17,774 bases of DNA from an uncultured Eubacteriales bacterium (GCA_900320765.1 ONTN01000035.1:1-17774); one strand, 5' to 3'; counted from the stretch's first letter, positions 6,911-13,900 are shown. Numbers and translations: made by a program. Notes: generated from the letters alone by a model not told the origin.

Positions 6911-7772
6911 TGCACACCTCGCTCACGAGTGCCTTTGCGACGTCGGGCTTGTTCATTGAGTAGATGTGAATCCCGTCCGCCGCGCCGCTCTCGATAAGTC
7001 CGATGATTTGAGCCGCCGCGTAGTCAAGGCAGGCTGAGCGGAGAGCTTCGGAATCGTTTTCATATTTTGCGAGTATGCGGACGACGGGAGCGGGGAGGGA
7101 GGCGCCGCAGAGGAAGACCATCCTTGTTATCTGGCTCTTGCCCATAATGGGCATTATTCCGGCGTCAACCGGAAGCGTTATGCCCTTCGCCCTCGCTCTG
7201 TCAATAAAGCGGTAGTAGCTCTCGTTCTCGAAAAAAAGCTGGCTTATCAAATATTCCGCTCCCGCGTCCGCCTTTTCCTTCAGGTGATCGAGGTCTTTAT
7301 CGAAGCTCTCGCAGTCAACATGCCCCTCGGGGTAGCAGCCAGCGCCTATCGTAAGCCCGGCGGCCTCCGGGCTTTTCCGAAGGTATGAGATTAGCTCGGC
7401 GCCGTAACGGAAATCACCGGGCTCCGCGCCATCGATCCTGTCGCCGCGGAGAGCGAGAATATTGGTGATCCCGTGCGCTTTAATATCTGTGATCGCCGCG
7501 TCCACCTCGCACTTTTTCGCGTTTATCCCGGTGATATGAGCGGCGGCGGTAATGCCGAACTCATTCTGAACTATTCCCGAGAGCTCGGCGGTCTTCCGGC
7601 TCGAGCCACCCGTGCCGCCCGCTGAGCAGGTCACGCTTATATACGCGGGGGACAGCTCCTTGAGCCCCGAGAGGACGAGACGCGCTTCCTCAGGGTGCAG
7701 CTCGCCCTTCGGCGGAAAAATTTCAAAGGATATGGGACAGAGCCCCTTTTTATACTGATCCGTTATTTTCAT
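6897..7772 (-). CDS. metF: 5,10-methylenetetrahydrofolate reductase
   Basis: This flavoprotein reduces 5,10-methylene-THF to 5-methyl-THF, the methyl donor of the MetH encoded downstream. The protein is 291 residues, normal for bacterial MetF, and forms a single TIM barrel. Landmarks are FEIFPPKG with catalytic Glu17, ISVTCSAGG, AAAHITGINAKK, ILALRGDR, a PEGH segment after the GAGCYPEG turn, and DAGIMPIMGKSQ. The ATG at 7772 follows directly after a TGA that belongs to the displaced AlaX reading frame, which suggests the two genes were once abutted. Its ribosome site is weak (an AAAGG about 11 bases away). It sits second in an AlaX-metF-activation-metH unit. Confidence 0.96.
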   Translation of the reverse strand: MKITDQYKKGLCPISFEIFPPKGELHPEEARLVLSGLKELSPAYISVTCSAGGTGGSSRKTAELSGIVQNEFGITAAAHITGINAKKCEVDAAITDIKAHGITNILALRGDRIDGAEPGDFRYGAELISYLRKSPEAAGLTIGAGCYPEGHVDCESFDKDLDHLKEKADAGAEYLISQLFFENESYYRFIDRARAKGITLPVDAGIMPIMGKSQITRMVFLCGASLPAPVVRILAKYENDSEALRSACLDYAAAQIIGLIESGAADGIHIYSMNKPDVAKALVSEVCNARH

Positions 7773-7820
7773 TCAGCTCAAGACCTTTCTGATTTCATCC
7801 TCGGTTGCGGAGAAGCTACT
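7773..7820 (-). pseudogene. out-of-frame remnant of the AlaX C-terminal tail
   Basis: Read one frame off the AlaX ORF, these bases encode SSFSATEDEIRKVLS then TGA, a typical end of the DHHA1 domain of AlaX/AlaRS proteins. The glycine-rich loop that normally comes before it is absent, so a deletion with a frameshift is inferred. A small inverted repeat CTTCGC / GCGAAG spans the junction at about 7818-7835. Confidence 0.55.
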
Positions 7821-8862
7821 TCGCTTTTGCGCGAAGATCGCCGCCGCTCTTTGCAATTATGTATTTATAGCCATCCGCGTCGCTTCCGGTAAAGCCGCAG
7901 ACCATTCCGCCGCATTTCGGCAAAACGGCGTTTATCAGGAGCCGAAGCTCGTCCGGATCATAGTCCGGGCGGAATAGAAGAATAGTTCCGTCCGTCGGGC
8001 TGAGGGCCGCGGCGAAGTCCGCAATCTCCTTCCGCTTAAAGCCGCCGAGCCTGTAGCTAAGCTCGTCCCTCTGCCTCATAAGACGCGATACAGCGTCGTA
8101 TGCCCCTTCGGCCTTCGCGGAGAGCAGGGAGGAGACCCTGCCGAGCTCAAGGCACCGCGCCGATGCGTCAAGATAGGCGTCACGACCCGCGAGCATCCTT
8201 ATGCGTACTCCGTCCTTCCTGCGAATGGACTCGAGAATGCGAATAAGCCCGATCTCCCCGGTAAAGGAAACGTGCGGTGCGCAGCAGGCGCAGAGGTCTA
8301 CGCCTTCGATTTCAACTATCCTAACGTTTTCAGTAAGCTCCAGCTTGGATCGGTATTCCATATTCTTAAGCTCGCCGGGATCGGGGAAGGAGGCCGTCAC
8401 GCGGCGGTTTTCCCAAATAACGCGGTTTGCGCGAAGCTCGATATCGCGTATCTCATCGTCGGTGAGAAAACCGGAAAAGTCTACGATCATCCCGTCCGCT
8501 CCCATATGAAAGCCCACGTTATCAAAGCCGTAGAGATTGTGGACGATACCGGAGACGACGTGCTCGCCTGAGTGCGACTGCATACGCGAAAAGCGAGTAT
8601 CCCAGTCAAGCTCGCAGTCAAAGCTTTCGCCGACGGCTAAGGGCGATTTGGTAATGTGGAATACCTCGCCCCCCGATTCCTGCGTGTCAATGACACTGAC
8701 GCCGCCGATAAAACCCGTATCTCCGCGCTGACCGCCCCCCTCGGGAAAGAAGGCTGAGCGGTCGAGAGTAACGGAATAGCTGCCGCCCCTTGCCTCGCAG
8801 GAGGTCGCCTTTGCTGTGAATTTATATAAATGGCTGTCGGAATAGTAAAGCCTTTCAGTCAT
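7816..8862 (-). CDS. AlaX-type alanyl-tRNA editing protein, C-terminal end apparently truncated
   Basis: This free-standing protein hydrolyses mischarged tRNA(Ala). Residues 1-90 are the AlaRS-like beta domain (FFPEGGGQRGDTG). The zinc editing site is HSGEH (His97, His101) plus CACCAPH (Cys193 or 194, His197). From about residue 220 there is a coiled segment and a DHHA1-like tail. The frame stops at 348 residues after YKYIIAKSGGDLRAKAK, before the glycine-rich GGRGGG end expected of DHHA1 domains. In the next frame the sequence reads SSFSATEDEIRKVLS up to a TGA directly abutting the metF ATG, which looks like the original C-terminus. The editing domain looks intact, so the protein may still work. 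It is the first gene of the methionine operon here, with its own promoter. Confidence 0.9.
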   Translation of the reverse strand: MTERLYYSDSHLYKFTAKATSCEARGGSYSVTLDRSAFFPEGGGQRGDTGFIGGVSVIDTQESGGEVFHITKSPLAVGESFDCELDWDTRFSRMQSHSGEHVVSGIVHNLYGFDNVGFHMGADGMIVDFSGFLTDDEIRDIELRANRVIWENRRVTASFPDPGELKNMEYRSKLELTENVRIVEIEGVDLCACCAPHVSFTGEIGLIRILESIRRKDGVRIRMLAGRDAYLDASARCLELGRVSSLLSAKAEGAYDAVSRLMRQRDELSYRLGGFKRKEIADFAAALSPTDGTILLFRPDYDPDELRLLINAVLPKCGGMVCGFTGSDADGYKYIIAKSGGDLRAKAK

Positions 8863-8895
8863 AGCGTTTGCCTCTTTATTGCGTTATTTGGGGGT

Positions 8896-8925
8896 ATTAT
8901 AGCACGAGGAGAGGAGGTGTGACAA
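8896..8925 (-). promoter_or_regulatory. sigma-A promoter of the AlaX-metF-metH operon
   Basis: The minus strand reads TTGTCA (8920-8925), an 18-base spacer, and TATAAT (8896-8901), about 34 bases before the AlaX start. The short leader leaves no room for a SAM or cobalamin riboswitch. Confidence 0.7.
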
Positions 8926-8944
8926 TGCTTTTTTGCTCAGGATA

Positions 8945-8973
8945 TTTACAAAACGCGGGTGGAGCTGTAAAAT
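8945..8973 (+). promoter_or_regulatory. sigma-A promoter of the beta-helix lipoprotein gene
   Basis: The plus strand reads TTTACA (8945-8950), a 17-base spacer, and TAAAAT (8968-8973), with the start codon at 9023. Together with the divergent promoter at 8896-8925 it explains most of the 160-base gap between the two genes. Confidence 0.7.
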
Positions 8974-9009
8974 AACCACGGAAAGAGTTTACGCGCGAAA
9001 AACCAATTT

Positions 9010-9015
9010 AGGAGG
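9010..9015 (+). promoter_or_regulatory. ribosome binding site fixing the lipoprotein start at 9023
   Basis: AGGAGG lies 7 bases before the ATG at 9023. The longer in-frame reading back to 8933 runs through the promoter and lacks such a site. Confidence 0.85.
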
Positions 9016-9022
9016 AACCAAA

Positions 9023-10411
9023 ATGAGAAAAACGCTTGCAGTCCTGCTAAGCCTTATGCTGATCCTTTCGCTCGCTGCCTGCAACGGAACTGCGATGACC
9101 GGCGACGGAGACACGTCCGGGACCACTTCTGCTCAGGGCGGACCCGGCGGCAATCCCCCTGACGCTCCCGGCGGGGCGCCCGGCGGGAGCTCGTCAGAGG
9201 TCGTATATGCAGGAGCTACTGAGATAACGTCCGCAGCCACAGAGGACGGAAAGGCTTACGCGTCCACAACGGTGGATGAGAGCGCCCTTATGATAAACAC
9301 CTCGGACGCCGTGACGATTTCAAATCCCACGGTCACGAAATCCGGCGATTCTGACGGCGGGGATAACTGCAATTTCTACGGGCAGAACGCCGCCCTCCTC
9401 GTTATGGGCGGAAGCACCACGACGATTACGGGCGGTACTGTCACTTCTGACGCTGCGGGAGCCAACGGCGTTTTCTCCTACGGCGGAAACGGAGGTCAGA
9501 ACGGAGCGGCAGGCGACGGGACCACAGTCGTGATAACCGATACCGTAATCACGACCACAGGCTCGGGATCGGGCGGAATTATGACTACCGGCGGAGGAGT
9601 TACAAAGGCGTATAACCTTACCGTGACAACGAGCGGGCAGTCCTCCGCGGCGATTCGCACAGACAGGGGAGGCGGAACGGTTACAGTAGACGGAGGAACT
9701 TACACCTCAAACGGGCTCGGCTCGCCCGCGATCTATTCCACGGCGGATATTACCGTGTCAAACGCCACCTTGGTCTCAAACCTGTCCGAGGGCGTCTGCA
9801 TCGAGGGACTGAACTCCATCGTCCTCAATAACTGCGACCTGACCGCGAACAACACAAAATGCAACGGAAACGCAACCTTCTATGATACGATAATGATCTA
9901 CCAGTCAATGTCCGGCGACGCCGACAGCGGTACTTCGGCGTTCACGATGACGGGCGGCTCACTCACGAGCAAGAACGGCCATGTCTTCCACGTTACGAAT
10001 ACGAGCGCGATAATCACTCTTTCCGATGTTAAGATAACGAACGAGGACAGCGCCAACGTGCTGCTCTCCGTATGCGACGACGGCTGGAGCGGCGGCGCCA
10101 ACGTCGCCACGCTCAATGCAGAGAAGCAGACGCTGAACGGCGCCATCCTTGTGGGCGATAATTCCACGCTTACGATGAATTTGACCGACGGCAGTGCGTT
10201 TACCGGATATATTGGCGGCAGCATTACGAACGCAAACGGCGCTACGGTATCAACTGAAGTCGGCTCAGTATCCGTGACTCTCGACAGCACGAGCATCTGG
10301 ACGCTTACGGCCGACAGCTATATAACCGGGTTTTCGGGAAGCGCATCATCGATTATCTCAAACGGCTATACTCTCTACGTAAACGGCACGGCGCTGACCG
10401 GAACGAATTGA
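9023..10411 (+). CDS. secreted Gly/Thr/Ser-rich lipoprotein, probable right-handed beta-helix
   Basis: This is a 462-residue surface lipoprotein of unproven function. The signal is MRKTLAVLLSLMLILSLAAC, with lipobox LSLAAC and lipidated Cys20. Residues 25-65 are a Gly/Pro/Ser linker. From about residue 75 to the end the sequence is a run of short repeating units rich in Thr, Ser, Gly, Asn and Val (for example TTTITGGTVTSDAAGANGVF and TVDGGTYTSNGLGSPAIYST). This spacing suggests parallel beta-helix rungs, as in pectin-binding Cthe_2159-like or adhesin-like proteins. No catalytic motif is evident. Cthe_2159-like proteins are, from memory, often found near CotH proteins, and one lies about 4 kb away here. 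A role in carbohydrate binding or adhesion is inference. Confidence 0.8.
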   Translation: MRKTLAVLLSLMLILSLAACNGTAMTGDGDTSGTTSAQGGPGGNPPDAPGGAPGGSSSEVVYAGATEITSAATEDGKAYASTTVDESALMINTSDAVTISNPTVTKSGDSDGGDNCNFYGQNAALLVMGGSTTTITGGTVTSDAAGANGVFSYGGNGGQNGAAGDGTTVVITDTVITTTGSGSGGIMTTGGGVTKAYNLTVTTSGQSSAAIRTDRGGGTVTVDGGTYTSNGLGSPAIYSTADITVSNATLVSNLSEGVCIEGLNSIVLNNCDLTANNTKCNGNATFYDTIMIYQSMSGDADSGTSAFTMTGGSLTSKNGHVFHVTNTSAIITLSDVKITNEDSANVLLSVCDDGWSGGANVATLNAEKQTLNGAILVGDNSTLTMNLTDGSAFTGYIGGSITNANGATVSTEVGSVSVTLDSTSIWTLTADSYITGFSGSASSIISNGYTLYVNGTALTGTN

Positions 10412-10431
10412 AATACTGAATAAAACAAAAA

Positions 10432-10506
10432 AGAGGTATCTGCACCGCAAGCGGCATACTCGTCGCCGAGCACCCACAGAAAGGGAACAGATACCTCTAT
10501 TTTTAT
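10432..10506. terminator. bidirectional terminator with an unusually long loop
   Basis: An 11-bp stem AGAGGTATCTG / CAGATACCTCT (10432-10442 with 10488-10498) encloses a 45-base loop that has its own small CCGC/GCGG hairpin. It is followed by ATTTTTATTTTA on the plus strand and by TTTTTT on the minus strand, so it can end both the lipoprotein gene and the converging peroxidase gene. The 126 bases between it and the peroxidase stop hold only an 8-bp CAAAGAGC / GCTCTTTG stem (10516-10523 with 10564-10571) that could be a second, weaker terminator. Confidence 0.75.
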
Positions 10507-10625
10507 TTTACGATGCAAAGAGCCGGACGTCAATACACAATCTACGCTTCTTAACCTCGCGCCGCTCTTTGACCGTGCATTTTTTCTATTAAGGCAATCA
10601 TATCACTTGCCTGCATTGATTCGAT

Positions 10626-11174
10626 TTATCCGAGCTCGATTTCGACCGCTTTTCTGACCTCGTCCATATCGACGGAGGGCTCAAAGCGGGCTTTGACCTT
10701 GCCCTCGCGGTCAATGAGAAACTTTGTAAAATTCCATTTGATATACGCCTTGTCGCCGAACTTTTTGTTGTTTGCGTCGGCAAATTTCTTCAAAAAAGCG
10801 TTTTTTAGTCCGTTTCCGAAGCTTTCAAAGGGCTTTTCGGACGCAAGGAATGCGAAAAGGGGATCGGCATTCTCGCCGTTAACGTCGATCTTCGCAAACT
10901 GAGGAAACTCCGTCCCGAACTTCAGCGTGCAGAACTCGTGTATCTCGTCCTCAGAGCCCGGCGCCTGATTGGCAAACTGATTGCAGGGGAAATCGAGGAT
11001 CTCAAAGCCCTTGCCGCGAAGATCCCTGTATATAGCCTCCAGCGGCTCGTAATGGGGCGTAAACCCGCATCCCGTCGCCGTGTTAACGATGAGCAGCACC
11101 TTGCCCCTGTAGTCCGAAAGAGAGACGTTGCCGCCCTTCCTGTCTTTTACCGTAAAATCATATACCGTTGCCAT
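10626..11174 (-). CDS. gpx: glutathione peroxidase-family thiol peroxidase (Cys type)
   Basis: This 182-residue cytoplasmic enzyme reduces hydrogen peroxide and organic or lipid peroxides. The motifs are NTATGCGFTPHY with peroxidatic Cys36 (cysteine, not selenocysteine), the DFPCNQFANQ block with Cys64 and Gln70, FCTLKFGTEFP with the likely resolving Cys82, and KWNFTKFLIDREG with Trp147 and Asn148, completing the catalytic tetrad. Cys82 indicates a thioredoxin-dependent mechanism, as in non-mammalian Gpx. The ATG follows AAGGAGG closely. It lies 18 bases after an OhrR-type regulator in the same direction, so the two form a peroxide-responsive operon. Confidence 0.95.
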   Translation of the reverse strand: MATVYDFTVKDRKGGNVSLSDYRGKVLLIVNTATGCGFTPHYEPLEAIYRDLRGKGFEILDFPCNQFANQAPGSEDEIHEFCTLKFGTEFPQFAKIDVNGENADPLFAFLASEKPFESFGNGLKNAFLKKFADANNKKFGDKAYIKWNFTKFLIDREGKVKARFEPSVDMDEVRKAVEIELG

Positions 11175-11192
11175 TTTAATAATCCTCCTTTT

Positions 11193-11639
11193 TTATCTAT
11201 TCAACGCTTTTTCCGCGTTTAGTATTTTATATAAAATCTGATAAATGATCGCCGCCTCGTCCTCATTAATGTGAGATTCGCGGGCGATCGCCTCCGGAAT
11301 GTACAGCGCCCTGTCCTGAAGCTTTTCGCCCTCCTCCGTGGGGGTTATCAAAAGATTACGCTCGTCGCTTTTGTCTTTTCGCTTTGTGATATATCCCTTT
11401 TCCTCCAGCTTCTTTAAAAGCGGGGTCAAGGTGTTTGACTTTAGGCAAAGACTTTCGCAAAGGAACTTTTCGTTGACCTGCTTCTCCTCCCAAAGCACCA
11501 TCATAACGATATACTGAGTATAGGTGAGGTCAAGCTCGTTGAGAAGAGGCTTGTATTTTCTTATTATCAGGTTCGATACAGCGTAAAGAGGGAAGCAAAG
11601 CTGATTTTTAAGCCTTAGAACAGAATATCTGTCGTCCAT
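11193..11639 (-). CDS. ohrR: OhrR-type MarR-family organic-peroxide sensor and repressor
   Basis: This 148-residue winged-helix repressor resembles Bacillus OhrR along its length: LKNQLCFPLYAVSN with reactive Cys15 at the OhrR position, YKPLLNELDLTYTQYIVMMVLWEE, the LKSNTLTPLLKKLEEKGYI recognition helix, and the DERNLLITPTEEG wing. It has no other cysteine near the C-terminus that would obviously form an intersubunit disulfide (Cys56 and Cys60 lie in the DNA-binding domain), so a one-Cys mechanism is likely. It heads an operon with a glutathione peroxidase rather than the usual ohr. A palindrome lies inside its own promoter, supporting autorepression. The family is firm; ohrR is used by resemblance. 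Confidence 0.9.
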   Translation of the reverse strand: MDDRYSVLRLKNQLCFPLYAVSNLIIRKYKPLLNELDLTYTQYIVMMVLWEEKQVNEKFLCESLCLKSNTLTPLLKKLEEKGYITKRKDKSDERNLLITPTEEGEKLQDRALYIPEAIARESHINEDEAAIIYQILYKILNAEKALNR

Positions 11640-11687
11640 TTAAAAGCACCTCAAATAAAAAATATCGCGTGCGACTTATTATCTCTA

Positions 11688-11716
11688 ATAATATCGCGCG
11701 AGATATGATTTATCAA
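11688..11716 (-). promoter_or_regulatory. ohrR-gpx promoter with operator-like palindrome in the spacer
   Basis: The minus strand reads TTGATA (11711-11716), a 17-base spacer, and TATTAT (11688-11693). The palindrome ATATC-GCGCGA-GATAT (11691-11706) fills the spacer and touches the -10 box. The word AATATCGCG recurs 29 bases downstream in transcription (11661-11669), near the start of the message. This is a natural place for OhrR to block its own promoter. Confidence 0.7.
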
Positions 11717-11957
11717 GCGTTCAGGGAAAAAGGTGAGAGCTTTTAAGCGCCAAGTAATGGAAAAGCCACCGAACGGCAAATCCCTGGGGTCCGATTCCCC
11801 AACAACCTGCCGAACGGTGACTAAAAAAGAAGCAAGTGATCTGTTAAGCGCCTGGGTCCAATTCCCAGAACGGCTAATAAACACGCTTGCATCTGATGAA
11901 ATTTTACAATACTTCGATGAAAAAGTCAATATGAGTGACAATTCCGTATCCGCCTGT
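11717..11957. other. unassigned 240-base stretch with two T-arm-like hairpins; possible small ORF or gene fragment on +
   Basis: I recognise no gene here. Two hairpins mimic the tRNA T-arm, with a 5-bp stem and a 7-base TCCRATT loop (11785-11801 and 11852-11868). Short words recur: TTAAGCGCC at 11743 and 11844, and GAACGG at 11771, 11812 and 11868. On the plus strand a frame is open from a GTG at 11733 (weak GGTGAG site overlapping it) or an ATG at 11757. Its first 70 or so residues look protein-like (KKEASDLLSAWVQFPERLIN), but it then runs antisense into the amidase gene until 12170. A 3'-truncated fragment of a lost gene or a non-coding repeat are both possible. Confidence 0.3.
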
Positions 11958-12992
11958 TCAGCACCGCTCCGCCTGGCAGGGTGCGTCAAGGCGGAAGCGG
12001 TAGGCCTTTGTGTAGTCCATACCGGCGCACAGAAGCATGCTGCGGTCATGAAGCGTGTAAACGCTGCTCCAAAGCGTGATTACCATATGCGGCATCCATT
12101 TGTGATGATAGTTCAGCGTGTTTTCAGAGAGCAGCCTCATGGCGTCGGCCTCCGTCATTATCCCGCCTGATTTTTCAAGCGCTGCGGTGATTTTATCAAA
12201 GCGGTCGCGCCCCATCTCCCGGCGGTTATCTCCGCCGGGCGTAAGGAAGTAATTTGTCAGCACCTGCGGCGCGCCGGGGGAAGACTGATCAATAACGTGC
12301 ATCACGTTGTCTACGTATTCGATCAGTACGCTGCTGCCTGCGGCGTCCGTAATATGATAATGATAATTCACGCCCAAAAGGTCTCGCATATCGTACCGGC
12401 GGATCAGCTCGACCGCCTCCTCCGTATTAGCGCAATTATCGAGTATGGCGCGCAGAGCGACCGTGGGCGTGATAGGCGTTTTCCCAGTCTTCTGCCTTGT
12501 CGGCTTCGCCTTGATCTCCAATATGGCGCAGGCCAGTCCCTGTTCATTGACGCCGTCCATTGAGGCATAAGGCGCAGCCATCACCCGCAGCGGTGTTTTC
12601 GCCCGTTCAAGCCGCGCGTGCTTTAAACCGTAAAGGAAAAAGGTATTGTCCGCAACCGCCATACTGCGGTAGCCATTTTCCGGATGTGTCCATACCACGG
12701 TGCAAGGCGCAGCCTTAAAATCGAAATTTCGCCCGAATATGCAGCCGCCAGCTGGCGTTTTCGCGTTAAATGAGGAGCAGGCAAAGCCGCCGTGGGTTGG
12801 ATCCGGCGTAAGATGCGGAAGCTTTACCTCTTTTTGAAGAAAGGAAACCGCGCCAAAAAGAGAGGTTTTACCTGCCGCAAGCAGGGCATCCAGCCCATAT
12901 GGGCTGGAGTATTCCATCATCCATATATTGCCGTCAACTCTCGTAAGAGAGTCAAGCGTTTTCTGCTGCAGCGAGGAAAGCTCCTTGCTCAT
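11958..12992 (-). CDS. choloylglycine hydrolase / penicillin acylase-family amidase (Ntn hydrolase) with N-terminal segment
   Basis: This 344-residue enzyme is of the linear amide C-N hydrolase family (bile salt hydrolase, penicillin V acylase and relatives). The ATG at 12992 is chosen because AGGAGG lies 10 bases upstream; a TTG at 13013 would place that site inside the gene. Residues 1-71 precede the nucleophile Cys72 in FACSSFNAKTPAGGC, so maturation by removal of this segment is expected if it acts as an N-terminal nucleophile. Other family positions are present: Arg88 and Asp91 (GRNFDF), Asn149 (GVNEQG), Arg262 or 264 (MGRDRF) and the LWSSVY block near the end. No signal peptide is seen. 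The substrate (bile salt, acyl-homoserine lactone or another amide) cannot be decided. It is probably co-transcribed with the PrsW gene 45 bases upstream. Confidence 0.88.
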   Translation of the reverse strand: MSKELSSLQQKTLDSLTRVDGNIWMMEYSSPYGLDALLAAGKTSLFGAVSFLQKEVKLPHLTPDPTHGGFACSSFNAKTPAGGCIFGRNFDFKAAPCTVVWTHPENGYRSMAVADNTFFLYGLKHARLERAKTPLRVMAAPYASMDGVNEQGLACAILEIKAKPTRQKTGKTPITPTVALRAILDNCANTEEAVELIRRYDMRDLLGVNYHYHITDAAGSSVLIEYVDNVMHVIDQSSPGAPQVLTNYFLTPGGDNRREMGRDRFDKITAALEKSGGIMTEADAMRLLSENTLNYHHKWMPHMVITLWSSVYTLHDRSMLLCAGMDYTKAYRFRLDAPCQAERC

Positions 12993-13002
12993 ACGGTCCT
13001 TG

Positions 13003-13008
13003 CCTCCT
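13003..13008 (-). promoter_or_regulatory. ribosome binding site fixing the amidase start
   Basis: AGGAGG lies 10 bases before the ATG at 12992. It argues against the longer reading from a TTG at 13013, which would place this site inside the gene. Confidence 0.75.
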
Positions 13009-13037
13009 ATCAAATATTTTTTGCTTTGAGAAAGCTT

Positions 13038-13793
13038 TTACTTGCGCTCTTCATAAGAACGTGCAGGCTGATCTAACTTAATCGGCTCATTATAAAACTC
13101 TTTTTTCCGCGAGCGCTTAAAGAAGCGGATCATCAGAGCGAGCAACACAAGGTCAACAATCGCCATCGTCACGCCGATAACAGCTAAATTATCATTTACC
13201 GCTATCAGCTCGGGCGTCAAGGAGAAATCGTAAATGCCATGCAGCAGGAACGGCAGCAGGAGAGAAATTACACCAAAACGCTTCTTTCCGGTATATAGCC
13301 TTTTTCCGTAAAACCAGCCCATGATGAAGGCATAGCCTACGTGACCCATTGTAAATCCCCGCACCAGCATGACAATGGGGCTGGAGTCAATGGCGTAAGG
13401 AATATCCTCTAAAAGCCCAAACGTTGTGCCGATGATTACCATATATGCTGCAACATCCACCCAGGAATATGGATTTATCTTCTTTTTTAACAGTAGGCGA
13501 AGCGCCAGAAATTTTACAAGCTCTTCCGCAAACGCAAGGACGATAAACTTATATATCGCCTGGTAAATAAGAACGTTAGCCTCGCGCAGGACAGTTGCCC
13601 TCAGTATTGTAGTTATAATGAAGAATAAACCCGAGACTCCTATGATCGGCAATACGCTGATTATGCCCCTGAGAAGCGCGGACTTACAGCTTTTTCTGTA
13701 TAGAAGATCGCCTTTTCTGCGGTTATTCAGCCAAATAATGATTAGAACAGAAGGGATAATACTGACTAAAAAGATCAATATGTTTACTAACAC
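13038..13793 (-). CDS. PrsW-family intramembrane protease
   Basis: This 251-residue polytopic membrane protein has about seven hydrophobic segments (near 1-22, 42-63, 75-100, 112-128, 140-160, 173-190, 200-222) and a basic C-terminus. It carries the PrsW signature in order: EExxK at Glu90, Glu91 and Lys94 in the third segment, FxxxE at Phe125-Glu129, GHVGYA with His151, and HxxYD at His185-Asp189. In Bacillus, PrsW cleaves an anti-sigma factor (RsiW) at site 1; no anti-sigma gene is visible here, so the substrate is unknown. The start is a GTG, 8 bases after GAGGAGG (13802-13808). The gene is more AT-rich than its neighbours, a possible sign of a separate origin. It leads a two-gene unit with the amidase. 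Confidence 0.88.
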   Translation of the reverse strand: MLVNILIFLVSIIPSVLIIIWLNNRRKGDLLYRKSCKSALLRGIISVLPIIGVSGLFFIITTILRATVLREANVLIYQAIYKFIVLAFAEELVKFLALRLLLKKKINPYSWVDVAAYMVIIGTTFGLLEDIPYAIDSSPIVMLVRGFTMGHVGYAFIMGWFYGKRLYTGKKRFGVISLLLPFLLHGIYDFSLTPELIAVNDNLAVIGVTMAIVDLVLLALMIRFFKRSRKKEFYNEPIKLDQPARSYEERK

Positions 13794-13834
13794 GGTTTTA
13801 ACCTCCTCACAGAAACTGGCGACTTTCTAATATG

Positions 13835-13863
13835 ATTATACCAAACAGTGCCTGTTAAGGCAA
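13835..13863 (-). promoter_or_regulatory. extended -10 promoter of the prsW-amidase unit
   Basis: The minus strand reads TTGCCT (13858-13863), a 17-base spacer, and TATAAT (13835-13840). A TGG precedes the -10 box, giving the TGn extended form. It starts just downstream of the terminator hairpin at 13871-13900, so the unit is insulated from the tRNA transcript. Confidence 0.75.
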
Positions 13864-13870
13864 CAAAAAA

Positions 13871-13900
13871 GCCTCTTTTGCCATCGTAGACAAAAGAGAC
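13871..13900 (-). terminator. left flanking terminator, related to the one at 14089-14129
   Basis: A 12-position stem (13871-13882 with 13889-13900) with two mismatches and a 6-base loop is followed on the minus strand by TTTTTTG. Its CTCTTTTG...GACAAAAGAG core closely resembles the perfect hairpin at 14095-14123, suggesting duplication of one terminator. Confidence 0.65.

Noticed and set aside
8863..8900. SAM or cobalamin riboswitch ahead of the methionine operon
   Set aside because: The leader between promoter and AlaX start is only about 30 bases, and no riboswitch stems are seen before metF, the activation gene or metH either.
8933..9022. N-terminal extension of the beta-helix lipoprotein
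   Set aside because: It overlaps the TTTACA/TAAAAT promoter and would bury the lipoprotein signal. The ATG at 9023 has AGGAGG.
10990..11070. Selenocysteine insertion in the glutathione peroxidase
   Set aside because: The peroxidatic codon encodes cysteine (TGC for Cys36), so no selenocysteine signal is needed.
11780..11880. Two tRNA genes suggested by the T-arm-like hairpins
   Set aside because: The seven bases after each hairpin have no complementary acceptor strand at the right distance, and no anticodon or D-arm can be drawn.
11958..12170. Plus-strand continuation of the 11733 frame through the amidase gene
   Set aside because: From 11958 it is simply antisense to the conserved amidase C-terminus. 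Only the part before 11957 is left open.
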